From Gottfriedia endophytica (GTDB taxonomy: Bacteria; Bacillota; Bacilli; Bacillales; Bacillaceae_G): a DNA stretch of 64,000 bases. The notes under the pieces are model-generated. The model saw nothing but the letters and a program-made list of their open reading frames with translations. It did no database searches and was not told the origin of the DNA. Location: NCBI RefSeq assembly GCF_017814275.1, contig NZ_JAGIYQ010000003.1:248001-312000 (forward strand), read 5' to 3'. A program made the position numbers and the translations under genes. Below are positions 10,759-19,115 of the stretch, one piece after another. Numbering within the stretch: the stretch's first letter is position 1; each line of letters starts with the position of its first letter.

Positions 10759-11115
10759 CATAGTACAATTAATATTTATGCATTATTTTTAGTACATACA
10801 TACTTTTATGTAAAGTATTACTGAAGAAGTGTTTCCATTTTTTGAGTAAAAAAATAGAAACATTTCTTTTTGTTCTATGGGGATATGTTGTTTTTTGATA
10901 GATACAGGATCCGAGATACTCATGTAAAAAAACGAGATGCCAACAACCTGCAAGGATGCGTTGCATCTCGTCCGTGAAAAGGGAACGGATTTTTGTAAAT
11001 TGCAACAAAGTTGTTTTACAGAGCTAGTCCATTAAAACGAATTAAATTAAAATATAGACATGTCGAAAAATGAGTAAAGAATGGGAATAGACTTTCTTTT
11101 TCATCATATGTATAA
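10759..11115. other. Gene-free region between yktA and yktB
   Basis: The genes converge here. Two adjacent hairpins are present: 10932-10971 (see terminator) and TCCGTG...AACGGATTTTT at about 10971-10997. A 79-codon minus-strand frame crosses both hairpins without a ribosome site and is not credible. Confidence 0.5.
10932..10971 (-). terminator. Probable leftward terminator of yktB
   Basis: ACGAGATGC pairs with GCATCTCGT, extended by AAC/GTT inside. On the minus strand seven T residues follow. It lies ~145 bases past the yktB stop, so a long 3' UTR or a small RNA could end here. Confidence 0.6.
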
Positions 11116-11766
11116 TTAAACAACACTTATAAATTCATCATCACAGCTAGTTTGATAAAATGGAAAAACTGCATTATATGTTTCTTTAATGATTTGTAAT
11201 AGTTCTTCCTTTGAATAACAAATTGCCTTTTCTTTTTCGATTGTAATACCGCATAAAAACTCGGCTTTCTTAATATCATGAAGACGGTCAATTCCAAGTG
11301 AAAATTGTTCGAAAGATACTTGTTCCTTTGGAATGAAAGTTGGCTTCATATGATCGTAGGAAATGTCGAAATGAGCTGGAAGTGAATCGTATAATTCAGT
11401 TTTATTCTTCCGAAAGTGTTCAGCTATTTTTTTCTTCATTGGACTTTCATAAATAATTGCAAACCAAATAAAAAGATGTGTATCCCATAATCCTACTTGA
11501 AAATGAGGAAGCATTTTATAGCCTCTTTTATTAGTGGCAAATGCAACCCATGTATCCTTTGGAGGATTTACTGTCCGTCTAGCATGCTTCGCGATATGTG
11601 TATAAAAAACATCGTTCGAAAGCTCATTTAAAAACGGTATAATACTATCAGATAATTCTTTGAATTTCGGTTGTATTTCTTCTTGAATGAACTTCATTCG
11701 ATCTTCTAATGTCGATGGTTTACTGAATACTTCAAAATGCTTGTCATTAAAAAACGAGTTGTTCAA
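11116..11766 (-). CDS. yktB: UPF0637 (DUF1054) family protein YktB
   Basis: This 216-aa soluble protein of unknown function has the family segments FFNDKHFEVFSKPSTLEDRM at the N-terminus, HIAKHARRTVNPPKDTWVAFATNKRGYKMLPHFQVG in the middle (residues ~77-112), and FIWFAIIYESPMKKKIAEHF after it. Length agrees with B. subtilis YktB. The ribosome site (AGGGGGT) is close to the ATG. The gene converges on yktA and diverges from the YkzI-like gene, as expected for this locus. Confidence 0.85.
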   Translation of the reverse strand: MNNSFFNDKHFEVFSKPSTLEDRMKFIQEEIQPKFKELSDSIIPFLNELSNDVFYTHIAKHARRTVNPPKDTWVAFATNKRGYKMLPHFQVGLWDTHLFIWFAIIYESPMKKKIAEHFRKNKTELYDSLPAHFDISYDHMKPTFIPKEQVSFEQFSLGIDRLHDIKKAEFLCGITIEKEKAICYSKEELLQIIKETYNAVFPFYQTSCDDEFISVV

Positions 11767-11971
11767 TTAATAACCCCCTAATACAAAATCTCGCTTCTAT
11801 TATACCATTAAAAAAGCAAACAAATGGGTATAAGGATTCTTAATATTTTAGTTACCTTGTAAGCAAGAATATCATATATTAGTATCAAACAAAAAATCAG
11901 AAAATTTAGTTAATTAACTCGTACAATTGTTATTTTCGTAATAGGGTGAATTAAAAATTGGAGGGATTGCG

Positions 11972-12160
11972 ATGAGACAAGTGATTAATGCATTAAAGAG
12001 AACTGATGCTGAGAAAAGAATTCCAGTGCTAAAACTTGAATTAGATTACGAACTAGCTACACTTTATGATGCAATGATAGTTGAAGATTTTGAGGCAATG
12101 AATGAATCGAAGAAAAAACTTGAGCAGCTTCGTCTTGAACTTATTCGATTAGAAGCTTGA
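11972..12160 (+). CDS. Small YkzI-like protein
   Basis: This 62-aa highly charged protein is likely helical (LKLELDYELATLYDAM, then KKKLEQLRLELIRLEA, with heptad-like leucines). The ribosome site is GGAGGG, 9 bases before the ATG. Its position between yktB and yktC matches ykzI of B. subtilis, and the sequence pattern agrees with what I recall of it. Function unknown. Confidence 0.65.
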   Translation: MRQVINALKRTDAEKRIPVLKLELDYELATLYDAMIVEDFEAMNESKKKLEQLRLELIRLEA

Positions 12161-12176
12161 ACAATATACAATTAAT

Positions 12177-12200
12177 CGAACCTGAAAAAGGTTCGTTTTT
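12177..12200 (+). terminator. Terminator of the ykzI-like gene
   Basis: CGAACCT pairs with AGGTTCG around a short A-rich loop and is followed by TTTTTCTG. Confidence 0.8.
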
Positions 12201-12379
12201 CTGTGTGTGTTATTTTGATTAAGACTCACATTTTTTATAATATGCTCACTCCAACCAAAAAGTTCATAAATTTCAAATTAATTCTTTGAATAAAAGAAGG
12301 ATTTTTTTAATTGAACTTGGTAAACTGAAATAAGATAATATTAATATTGATGTTCAACTAGAAATTGGAGTGTTGAAAA

Positions 12380-13177
12380 ATGACAGTAAATTGGGAAGAG
12401 ATAGAAAAAACTGCAACGGGGTGGATTATCAATGCAGGTGAAAATATTCGTAATTCACTTACTGATCAATTAACAATTTTAACAAAATCAAATCCAAACG
12501 ATTTAGTTACTAACAAGGATAAAGAAATTGAAAAGTTTTTTAAGAAAAAGATAAAAGAATATTTTCCAACTCATTTTCTTTTAGGTGAAGAAGGATTTGG
12601 AGATTCAATTGAAAAAGTCGATGGAGTTGTTTGGGTGCTTGATCCGATTGATGGCACAATGAACTTTGTCCATCAAAAAAGAAATTTTGCGATCTCATTA
12701 GGGGTGTACGAAAACGGAATTGGTATGTTCGGGATTATATATGATGTGTTACATAATGAGCTTTATACTGCCAAAAAGGGACAAGGTGCATTTTTCAATA
12801 ATCAACCAATCCCAAAATTAAAACCGATAAAAATAGAAGAAGCTATTATAGCCCTCAATTCAATTTGGTTAACTCCAAATAAACGTTTAAATCACCATAA
12901 ATTAAGTGATTTAGTTCAAAAAGTAAGAGGTTCAAGATCATATGGCTCCGCTGCCTTAGAATTTGCTTATGTTGCTACACAAAGACTAGATGCATATATC
13001 ACACCTAGGTTGTCACCATGGGATTACGCAGCAGGTAAAATTCTCATTGAAGAGGTCGGTGGTGTATGTACAACTCTAAGTGGAAACCCATTGACAATTT
13101 TAGAAAATAGTTCAGTACTAGTTTGTAATGAATCGATCTTTAACGAGGTGCTTACAGAATACATAGAAGAGAAGTAA
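12380..13177 (+). CDS. yktC: Inositol-1-monophosphatase family protein
   Basis: This 265-aa Mg-dependent sugar-phosphate phosphatase has the family motifs for metal binding: GEEGF (residues ~69-73), WVLDPIDGTMNFVH (~88-101, the DPIDGT core) and, near the C-terminus, SPWDYAAGKILIEEVGG (WDYAAG). The leading helix and length fit bacterial IMPases and B. subtilis YktC. The ribosome site GGAGTG precedes the ATG by 8 bases. The physiological substrate cannot be read from the sequence. Confidence 0.88.
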   Translation: MTVNWEEIEKTATGWIINAGENIRNSLTDQLTILTKSNPNDLVTNKDKEIEKFFKKKIKEYFPTHFLLGEEGFGDSIEKVDGVVWVLDPIDGTMNFVHQKRNFAISLGVYENGIGMFGIIYDVLHNELYTAKKGQGAFFNNQPIPKLKPIKIEEAIIALNSIWLTPNKRLNHHKLSDLVQKVRGSRSYGSAALEFAYVATQRLDAYITPRLSPWDYAAGKILIEEVGGVCTTLSGNPLTILENSSVLVCNESIFNEVLTEYIEEK

Positions 13178-13218
13178 AGGTAAATTTGCATTTCGTAAAT
13201 AATAAAGCGCTATCATAA

Positions 13219-13260
13219 GGGACAAGGGACAAGGGACAAGGGACAAGGGACAAGGGACAA
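13219..13260. repeat. Perfect 7-bp tandem repeat, six units
   Basis: GGGACAA is repeated six times without a mismatch and followed by a degenerate seventh unit (GGGAACA). It sits at the broken edge of a degraded MITE-like copy. Period 7 makes slippage likely. No frame crosses it with a ribosome site. Confidence 0.95.
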
Positions 13261-13266
13261 GGGAAC

Positions 13267-13368
13267 AGGTGAGGCCCCGCAAGCTTGGCGAAGAGGCTCA
13301 GGGAGCATCTCTAAGTTCCAATCAACTAAGCGCATACTTAAATAGCAACAAAGTTTACAAAAACAGGC
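13267..13368 (+). repeat. MITE-like repeat A, degraded copy
   Basis: Only the right part survives: GAGGCCCCGCAAGCTTGG, GAGGCTCAGGGAGCATC, TTCCAATCAACTAAGCGCAT, AATAGCAACAAAG and a terminal AAAACAGGC. The left part is replaced by the 7-bp tandem repeat. It lies between convergent yktC and ylaF. Confidence 0.75.
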
Positions 13369-13376
13369 ATAAAAAA

Positions 13377-13406
13377 AGAAGGTAGGTTATTAAAACTTAC
13401 CTTCTT
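13377..13406 (-). terminator. Terminator of ylaF
   Basis: AGAAGGTAGGTT faces AACTTACCTTCT; on the minus strand it is followed by a T run. The stem includes the last codons of ylaF. Confidence 0.8.
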
Positions 13407-13575
13407 TTCGTAATTTAGCGCGGTAAGCGAAACCATATCCCACCACACCTATAAATATAATTAAAGATACGATTGCACCTAAGATACTTTCCTCAGCAAT
13501 CATAATCCCAACAAGAATTAAAAAAATAACTGCAGAAATAGAAATAAATAGAAAACGAAATTGTATGTTTGACAA
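13390..13575 (-). CDS. ylaF: Small membrane protein, YlaF/DUF5325-like
   Basis: The 61-aa protein has two transmembrane segments (about residues 8-27 and 31-50) and a basic C-tail (RAKLRKEGKF). A ribosome site (AGAGGGAT) lies before the ATG. Location directly upstream of typA and the general pattern match B. subtilis YlaF; I rate the name as likely but not certain. Function unknown. Confidence 0.6.
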   Translation of the reverse strand: MSNIQFRFLFISISAVIFLILVGIMIAEESILGAIVSLIIFIGVVGYGFAYRAKLRKEGKF

Positions 13576-13700
13576 TGAAATCCCTCTTTCAAAATGATGT
13601 CCAGCAACATTATTTTACTGTAACAAGTATGAGATGTAAATTTTTATGCACGAATCTATACAAAAAATTAATGTTAAAAAAACGATACTAAATTATTTTA

Positions 13701-13731
13701 TTGAACATTTATCTGTTGCATGTGCTATAAT
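13701..13731 (+). promoter_or_regulatory. Probable typA promoter
   Basis: TGCTATAAT (13723-13731) is a consensus extended -10 box; TTGAAC at 13701-13706 could act as -35 with a long 19-bp spacer. The typA start is ~50 bases downstream. Confidence 0.5.
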
Positions 13732-13782
13732 ATTTTAGTTAATAATGAAAATGATATGTAAATATTTTAGGAGTGAATATAC

Positions 13783-15630
13783 TTGAAAAAGAGAGAAGAT
13801 CTTCGCAATATAGCAATTATTGCCCACGTTGACCATGGTAAAACAACACTGGTTGACGAATTATTAAAACAATCTGGTACATTCCGTTCAAATGAACAAG
13901 TAAATGAACGTGCAATGGATTCAAATGATATAGAGCGTGAACGCGGAATTACGATTCTTGCGAAAAACACTGCTATTCAATATGAAGGCAAACGTATCAA
14001 TATTATGGATACACCAGGCCATGCTGACTTCGGTGGAGAAGTTGAGCGTATTATGAAAATGGTAGACGGAGTTTTACTTGTAGTTGATGCATATGAAGGA
14101 TGTATGCCTCAAACTCGTTTCGTTTTGAAAAAAGCGTTAGAACAAAACTTAACTCCAATTGTTGTCGTAAATAAAATTGACCGTGATTTTGCACGACCTA
14201 ATGAAGTAGTAGATGAAGTAATTGATTTATTCATCGAACTTGGTGCAAATGAAGACCAATTAGAATTCCCTGTAGTATTTGCTTCTGCAATCAATGGAAC
14301 AGCTAGCCTAGATTCAGACCCATCTAAGCAAGAAGAAAACATGAAATCCTTGTATGAAACAATTATTGAGCATATCCCTGCACCAATTGATAACAGTGAA
14401 GAACCTTTACAATTCCAAGTTACATTACTTGATTATAATGACTATGTTGGACGTATCGGTATTGGTCGTATCTTCCGTGGAACAATGAAAGTTGGCCAAC
14501 AAGTAGCTCTTATGAAACTTGATGGAAGTGTTAAACAATTCCGTATTACAAAAATGTTTGGTTTCATCGGGTTAAAACGTATCGAAATCGAAGAAGCAAA
14601 AGCTGGTGACTTAGTAGCTGTTTCAGGTATGGAAGACATTAACGTTGGTGAAACAGTATGTCCTTCAGAACACCAAGAAGCACTACCAATCTTACGTATT
14701 GATGAGCCTACACTACAAATGACATTTGTTGTTAACAATAGTCCATTTGCTGGTCGTGAAGGAAAATACATCACTTCTCGTAAAATTGAAGAGCGTTTAT
14801 TACAAGAGCTTCAAACAGATGTAAGTTTACGTGTAGAAAACACAGATTCACCAGATGTGTGGATTGTAAGTGGACGTGGAGAACTTCATTTATCTATTTT
14901 AATTGAAAATATGCGTCGTGAAGGTTACGAGCTTCAAGTATCAAAACCTGAAGTTATTATTCGTGAAGTAGACGGTGTTAAATGTGAGCCAGTAGAGCAT
15001 GTTCAAATTGACGTTCCAGAAGAATATACAGGTTCAATCATGGAATCAATGGGTGCGCGTAAAGGTGAAATGAAAGACATGGTAAACAACGGAAACGGTC
15101 AAGTTCGTTTAACATTCATGGTACCTGCTCGTGGATTAATTGGTTATACTACTGAGTTTTTAACATTAACTCGTGGTTACGGTATTATTAATCATACTTT
15201 TGACAGCTATCAACCTGTTCACCAAGGTCAAGTTGGTGGAAGACGTCAAGGTGTGCTAGTTTCAATGGAAACAGGAAAAGCAACAACTTACGGTATTATG
15301 GGACTTGAAGATCGTGGTGTTATTTTTGTTGAACCTGGTACAGAAGTATATGATGGTATGATTGTTGGAGAACATAATCGTGAAAATGATTTATCAGTAA
15401 ACGTTGTAAGAATGAAACAACAAACAAATATTCGTTCGGCAACAAAAGACCAAACATCAACAATTAAAAAGCCACGTATTATGACGCTGGAAGAATCTTT
15501 AGAGTATCTAAACGATGATGAGTATTGTGAAGTTACTCCAAAATCAATTCGTTTACGTAAAAAAATTCTTGATAAAAATGAACGTGAAAGAATGGCGAAG
15601 AAGAAAAAATTCGCTGAACAGGAAAATTAA
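13783..15630 (+). CDS. typA: Translational GTPase TypA/BipA
   Basis: This ribosome-associated GTPase of the EF-G/LepA group acts in ribosome assembly and stress or cold adaptation. The 615-aa product has G1 [10 protein letters not shown] (residue ~14), the switch I region [13 protein letters not shown]3 [13 protein letters not shown]4 NKIDRD, then domain II, and the TypA-specific C-terminal part with [20 protein letters not shown]. Length is normal. The start is TTG with AGGAGTG 7 bases before; no better in-frame start exists. The gene corresponds to B. subtilis ylaG and is a single unit with its own terminator. Confidence 0.95.
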   Translation: MKKREDLRNIAIIAHVDHGKTTLVDELLKQSGTFRSNEQVNERAMDSNDIERERGITILAKNTAIQYEGKRINIMDTPGHADFGGEVERIMKMVDGVLLVVDAYEGCMPQTRFVLKKALEQNLTPIVVVNKIDRDFARPNEVVDEVIDLFIELGANEDQLEFPVVFASAINGTASLDSDPSKQEENMKSLYETIIEHIPAPIDNSEEPLQFQVTLLDYNDYVGRIGIGRIFRGTMKVGQQVALMKLDGSVKQFRITKMFGFIGLKRIEIEEAKAGDLVAVSGMEDINVGETVCPSEHQEALPILRIDEPTLQMTFVVNNSPFAGREGKYITSRKIEERLLQELQTDVSLRVENTDSPDVWIVSGRGELHLSILIENMRREGYELQVSKPEVIIREVDGVKCEPVEHVQIDVPEEYTGSIMESMGARKGEMKDMVNNGNGQVRLTFMVPARGLIGYTTEFLTLTRGYGIINHTFDSYQPVHQGQVGGRRQGVLVSMETGKATTYGIMGLEDRGVIFVEPGTEVYDGMIVGEHNRENDLSVNVVRMKQQTNIRSATKDQTSTIKKPRIMTLEESLEYLNDDEYCEVTPKSIRLRKKILDKNERERMAKKKKFAEQEN

Positions 15631-15638
15631 TTAACGAA

Positions 15639-15672
15639 CAGCCTTAGCATGATGCTAAGGCTGTTTCTTTTT
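15639..15672 (+). terminator. Terminator of typA
   Basis: ACAGCCTTAGCA pairs with TGCTAAGGCTGT around a 3-base loop, followed by TTCTTTTT. A frame that begins inside this hairpin and reads into ylaH is therefore not the ylaH start. Confidence 0.9.
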
Positions 15673-15756
15673 AATTTCTTTACTTACTTTTCTTTATTTT
15701 TAAAGTATAATGAATTTTGTGGATTACATATGAGTTTATCTTGGGGGACTAATAGA

Positions 15757-16071
15757 ATGGATGTAAATAGTAAATTATCTTTTTTTGCAAAATTATATCA
15801 TGTCGATACAAATCCAAATCAAGGAATGTGGTTACTTTATATAACAATCATTATTCTCAGTATAATCGTGTACAAGTTAGGATTTGCAAAAAAACTACCT
15901 GTTATGAAATCAGCAGTTGTCTATATCCTTTTAGCACTAGGTTGCTCGATCTTTACATTTTTAGGAGTGTTTTTACCAGTTGCTGAAGTACTATTAATTA
16001 GTGTAGCAGTTTTAGGAATCTATAAAATCCGTTTGTATCAATCAAAGAAAAATAAACAAGAAGTGGCATAA
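15757..16071 (+). CDS. ylaH: Membrane protein YlaH
   Basis: The 104-aa protein has three hydrophobic segments: residues ~24-43 ([20 protein letters not shown]), ~49-66 and ~70-88, with a Lys-rich C-tail. I start it at ATG 15757, 8 bases after GGGGGA; this gives the length known for B. subtilis YlaH (~105 aa). The longer frame starting at 15649 begins inside the typA terminator. Function unknown. The next gene follows after 26 bases and is probably co-transcribed. Confidence 0.75.
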   Translation: MDVNSKLSFFAKLYHVDTNPNQGMWLLYITIIILSIIVYKLGFAKKLPVMKSAVVYILLALGCSIFTFLGVFLPVAEVLLISVAVLGIYKIRLYQSKKNKQEVA

Positions 16072-16097
16072 TAGGTTTTCAAAAGGAAGGGAATTTA

Positions 16098-16370
16098 ATG
16101 CAATCAGTTCAAGATGCTTTATATAATTGGCTTACGATCAAAGTGATTTATGAGACAAGACCATCAGATGAAAGTGCAAAAGAAACATATGAGCTTTTTG
16201 ATGGAATATTAAAAAATGATCACGGAGTAAGAAATGTGGAAATTGAAGTAATGGAAGACTTCTATTTAGTTAAGTTTATTCAAAATGAAAAAGAGCGGTC
16301 GACTCGATTTCCAGTAGAAATGATTGATTGTTTTATAGATCAAATTAAAATGAATCCAGAACGATATTAA
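16098..16370 (+). CDS. Conserved hypothetical protein
   Basis: This 90-aa acidic soluble protein was not recognised with confidence. It has an N-terminal helix (VQDALYNWLTIKVIYETRPSDESAKETYELF) and likely beta strands around VRNVEIEVMEDFYLVKFIQ. A ribosome site (AGGAAGGG) precedes the ATG. It is probably in an operon with ylaH, converges on ylaI, and shares a bidirectional terminator with it. Confidence 0.6.
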   Translation: MQSVQDALYNWLTIKVIYETRPSDESAKETYELFDGILKNDHGVRNVEIEVMEDFYLVKFIQNEKERSTRFPVEMIDCFIDQIKMNPERY

Positions 16371-16399
16371 AAAGAGGCTGTCATTTAAGACAGCCTCTT
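16371..16399. terminator. Bidirectional terminator
   Basis: AAGAGGCTGTC and GACAGCCTCTT form an 11-bp stem around ATTTAA. It serves the rightward gene ending at 16370; leftward it lies just past the ylaI stop (16407) with a short T-rich tail. Confidence 0.8.
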
Positions 16400-16406
16400 G
16401 TCAATT

Positions 16407-16607
16407 TTACCATTCATCTTTATCTTGTATCGGTTTTAGTAAACGGAAATTTCCGGTTGCTAAACGCGCTTCCGTTTTTACCGTTATACGATTGTAGCAA
16501 TCTGGGCATGTATATGTATGGATTGGTCGATTTCGTAATTTTTTTGCAACAGGTGATTCGTCGTTTAACATGTCAATTCTGTCACAAATCATGCATTTCA
16601 CTCTCAT
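16407..16607 (-). CDS. ylaI: Zinc-ribbon-like protein YlaI (DUF2197)
   Basis: The 66-aa protein has two CxxC pairs (CMICD at the N-terminus and CPDC in the middle), the typical spacing of a small zinc ribbon. The following stretch KTEARLATGNFRLL and the preceding KKLRNRPIHTY fit the YlaI/DUF2197 family. I start at ATG 16607 because AAGGAGG lies 6 bases upstream; a TTG two codons earlier overlaps that site. Function unknown; nucleic-acid or protein binding is plausible. Confidence 0.8.
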   Translation of the reverse strand: MRVKCMICDRIDMLNDESPVAKKLRNRPIHTYTCPDCYNRITVKTEARLATGNFRLLKPIQDKDEW

Positions 16608-16750
16608 ATACAACCTCCTTTTAACAATTCTATTTGTACATAATTATAGCATGTTTAAGAATATATTTTAAAAAAAGATAAAAATAAGCAGGAACATACA
16701 GCATCTGTTTTGAAATGTATTATTATACCAATATGTTAGAGGGTGAGATA

Positions 16751-17215
16751 ATGGCAAATAGTATTGAAAGATCAATATCACCAACGTTACTAAGCTACCT
16801 GAATCAGGAAAGAATTATTTTAGTCAGTACTGTAAATGCTGAAAACCAATCTCCTAATATGAATGCAATCTCATGGTTTACTGCTTTGGACGAAGAGACT
16901 GTTCGTTTTGCAGTTGACAGGCGCTCTTGGATCGTTAGTAATATTGAAAAAAATTCATTTGTATCATGTAGTCTATTTGCAAATGAAACAATTTATTGTA
17001 TTACAGGGAAAGCTACCATTCTATCATCACAATTGCCAGGATTACCATTAAAATTAACCTGTATTCAAGTAAAAGTTAATGAAGTGAAAAATATAATGTT
17101 TTATGGTTCAAAAATAAGTGTAGAACCGGGGTACGTAAAAACATATGATGAAAAAGCTGCCAAAAAACTGGATGATTCAGTATTGAAAGCACTTAGAACA
17201 TATACGATTGACTAG
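16751..17215 (+). CDS. ylaL: Pyridoxamine 5'-phosphate oxidase-fold protein YlaL
   Basis: The 154-aa protein has the split-barrel flavin-binding pattern: an N-terminal helix (LLSYLNQERIILVSTVNAENQSPNMNAISWF), a strand with VRFAVDRRSWIVSNI, and FVSCSLFANETIYCITGKATI. These proteins bind FMN or related ligands; the substrate is unknown. ATG 16751 is preceded by GAGGGTGAG. In B. subtilis ylaL follows ylaK; here it lies before it, with a 168-bp gap, so the order is swapped. Confidence 0.75.
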   Translation: MANSIERSISPTLLSYLNQERIILVSTVNAENQSPNMNAISWFTALDEETVRFAVDRRSWIVSNIEKNSFVSCSLFANETIYCITGKATILSSQLPGLPLKLTCIQVKVNEVKNIMFYGSKISVEPGYVKTYDEKAAKKLDDSVLKALRTYTID

Positions 17216-17383
17216 ATGAAAGATAAACGTATTCTAAAGTGAAGAGAATTTCATATAATATATAAATGGTTCGTCCATACATTGACTTAAATTTCCATTT
17301 GAAATCGTTAGTAATAATGAATTTGACTTTGTCATAAAAGCTAAATATTTCATACTTTGCTTGTTAAGTCAGGAGGTAAAGGG

Positions 17384-18712
17384 TTGAATAAAATATATGT
17401 TCTCGACACAAATGTTCTATTGCAGGATCCGTTAGCAATCTTTTCTTTTGAAGATAATGAAGTTGTTGTTCCAGCTGTGGTTCTTGAGGAAGTTGATTCA
17501 AAGAAAAGATATATGGACGAAGTAGGACGAAATGCAAGATACGTTTCTAAATTAATCGATAGTTTTCGAGAACTAGGTAAGCTGCATGAAGGAATACCAT
17601 TAGAAAATGGTGGTTCATTCAGAATTGAACTAAATCATCGTTCATTTCAACAGCTGCAGGATATTTTTGTAGAGAAAACAAATGATAATCGCATACTTGC
17701 AGTAGCAAAGAATTTATCTCTTGAAGAAGAAGCGAAAGAAAATGGTAAAACTGTTATTCTTGTTAGTAAGGATACATTAGTTCGTGTAAAAGCGGATTCT
17801 CTCAATTTAGTTGCTGAGGATTATTTAAGTGATAGAGTTGTAGAAGTAGACCATATTTATACAGGATATTTAGAGTACTACATAAACACAGATATATTAA
17901 ATCGTTTCTATGAGAAGGCTGAAATAAAATCTTCTGAAATCACTAGTGCTCCATTGTATCCAAATCAATTTATCGTCTTAAAAGATGCGCTAGGTGGTTC
18001 AAGTTCAGCTTTAGGAATCGTTGATCGAACTGGGACTAAGATTAAAAAATTTATCTTTTCAAATGAACATATTTGGGGGATTAGGCCGCGAAATGCACAA
18101 CAGAATATGGCACTAGAACTTTTATTACGGGATGATATACCACTTGTAACCCTTATTGGTAAAGCAGGTACTGGGAAAACGTTATTAGCATTAGCAGCAG
18201 GTTTAATGCAAACTGAGGATCTTCAAACTTATAAAAAATTATTAGTTGCTAGACCAATTGTACCAGTAGGAAAAGACTTAGGGTATTTACCAGGTGAAAA
18301 AGATGAAAAATTACGACCATGGATGCAACCAATCCATGATAACCTTGAATATTTATTTAATACGAAAAAACCAGGAGAATTAGATGCCATTTTAGCAGGA
18401 ATGGGATCAATTGAAGTAGAAGCCCTAACATATATTAGAGGTAGAAGCATTCCAGAACAATTTATCATCATTGACGAGGCACAAAATTTAACAAAGCATG
18501 AAGTGAAAACGATCCTAACTCGTGTAGGAGATAGAAGTAAAATTGTTTTAATGGGTGATCCAGAACAAATTGATCATCCGTATCTAGATGAATACAATAA
18601 TGGATTAACACATGTTGTTGAAAAGTTTAAAGATCAAAAAATTAGTGGGCATGTAAAGCTTATTAAGGGTGAACGTTCAGCAATTGCTCAATTAGCGGCA
18701 GATTTACTTTAA
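17384..18712 (+). CDS. phoH: PhoH family ATPase with PIN domain (YlaK)
   Basis: Residues ~1-140 form a PIN-like nuclease domain (YVLDTNVLLQDP at the start, EEVDSKK, and DNRILAVAKNL with the acidic residues expected of PIN). Residues ~230-440 form the PhoH P-loop ATPase: Walker A GKAGTGKT, Walker B FIIIDEAQNL, and GDPEQIDHPYLD. PIN-PhoH proteins are linked to RNA unwinding and cleavage. The start is TTG 17384, 6 bases after AGGAGGT, giving 442 aa, the B. subtilis YlaK length. Nine extra codons upstream overlap the ribosome site. A terminator follows at once. Confidence 0.88.
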   Translation: MNKIYVLDTNVLLQDPLAIFSFEDNEVVVPAVVLEEVDSKKRYMDEVGRNARYVSKLIDSFRELGKLHEGIPLENGGSFRIELNHRSFQQLQDIFVEKTNDNRILAVAKNLSLEEEAKENGKTVILVSKDTLVRVKADSLNLVAEDYLSDRVVEVDHIYTGYLEYYINTDILNRFYEKAEIKSSEITSAPLYPNQFIVLKDALGGSSSALGIVDRTGTKIKKFIFSNEHIWGIRPRNAQQNMALELLLRDDIPLVTLIGKAGTGKTLLALAAGLMQTEDLQTYKKLLVARPIVPVGKDLGYLPGEKDEKLRPWMQPIHDNLEYLFNTKKPGELDAILAGMGSIEVEALTYIRGRSIPEQFIIIDEAQNLTKHEVKTILTRVGDRSKIVLMGDPEQIDHPYLDEYNNGLTHVVEKFKDQKISGHVKLIKGERSAIAQLAADLL

Positions 18713-18721
18713 GTGGTTTAT

Positions 18722-18755
18722 AAAAAAGGGAATGCACTAGGCAATCCCTTTTTTT
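18722..18755 (+). terminator. Terminator of phoH
   Basis: AAAAAAGGGA faces TCCCTTTTTTT with a small inner GC pairing. It is followed directly by the hairpin repeat cluster. Confidence 0.75.
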
Positions 18756-18773
18756 GTATCCACTTTTCGATGT

Positions 18774-18896
18774 GTCCAGTTCCGCAGACTAGCTCCTCGG
18801 CCATTTCACAAACAACAATTGAAGTGAAACCCGCACTTCTATTGTTGTTTGCTCCAATGAATGTCGGAGCTAACCAAGTCCGCTCCACATTTCTAG
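18774..18896 (-). repeat. Hairpin repeat family C, tandem unit 1
   Basis: Read on the minus strand the order is: GGAGC box, AAACAACAATAGAAGTG, loop, CACTTCAATTGTTGTTT, GTGAAATGGCCGAGGAGC. The outer flanks (GGAGCGGACTTGGTTAGC and CTAGTCTGCGG) also pair. The inner stem is nearly perfect. Same architecture as the copy after pdhD. Confidence 0.85.
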
Positions 18897-18988
18897 CCTG
18901 TCTAGCTCCGGCAACCATCTCTTCCGTCGTTTCACAACAAGCAAATGAAGTGAAAAATCGCACTTCCTTTGGTTGTTGCTCCAACTCC
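18897..18988 (-). repeat. Hairpin repeat family C, tandem unit 2
   Basis: This is a second unit with a different inner stem: AACAACCAAAGGAAGTG facing CACTTCATTTGCTTGTT (minus strand), with GTGAAACGACGGAAGAG and the GGAGC box kept. It is shorter because its outer left flank is fused to unit 3. Confidence 0.8.
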
Positions 18989-19115
18989 TGTCTAGTTCCG
19001 CAGACTAACTCCTCGGCCATTTCACAAATACCACAAGGAAGTGAAACTGCACACTTCCTTGTGGTATTTGCTCCAATGTCTGTCGGAGCTAAACGAGTCC
19101 GCTCCACATTTCTAG
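18989..19115 (-). repeat. Hairpin repeat family C, tandem unit 3
   Basis: This is a third unit. Its inner stem, AAATACCACAAGGAAGTG facing CACTTCCTTGTGGTATTT, is fully complementary. The flanks are almost identical to those of unit 1. Two long frames cross the cluster but only as a by-product of the repeat; neither has a ribosome site. Confidence 0.85.

Noticed and set aside
10769-11008. 79-codon minus-strand frame between yktA and yktB
   Set aside because: No ribosome site; it spans two hairpins and a likely terminator; composition is not protein-like.
15649-15756. N-terminal extension of ylaH by 36 codons
   Set aside because: It begins inside the typA terminator hairpin; GGGGGA before ATG 15757 defines a better start and the expected length.
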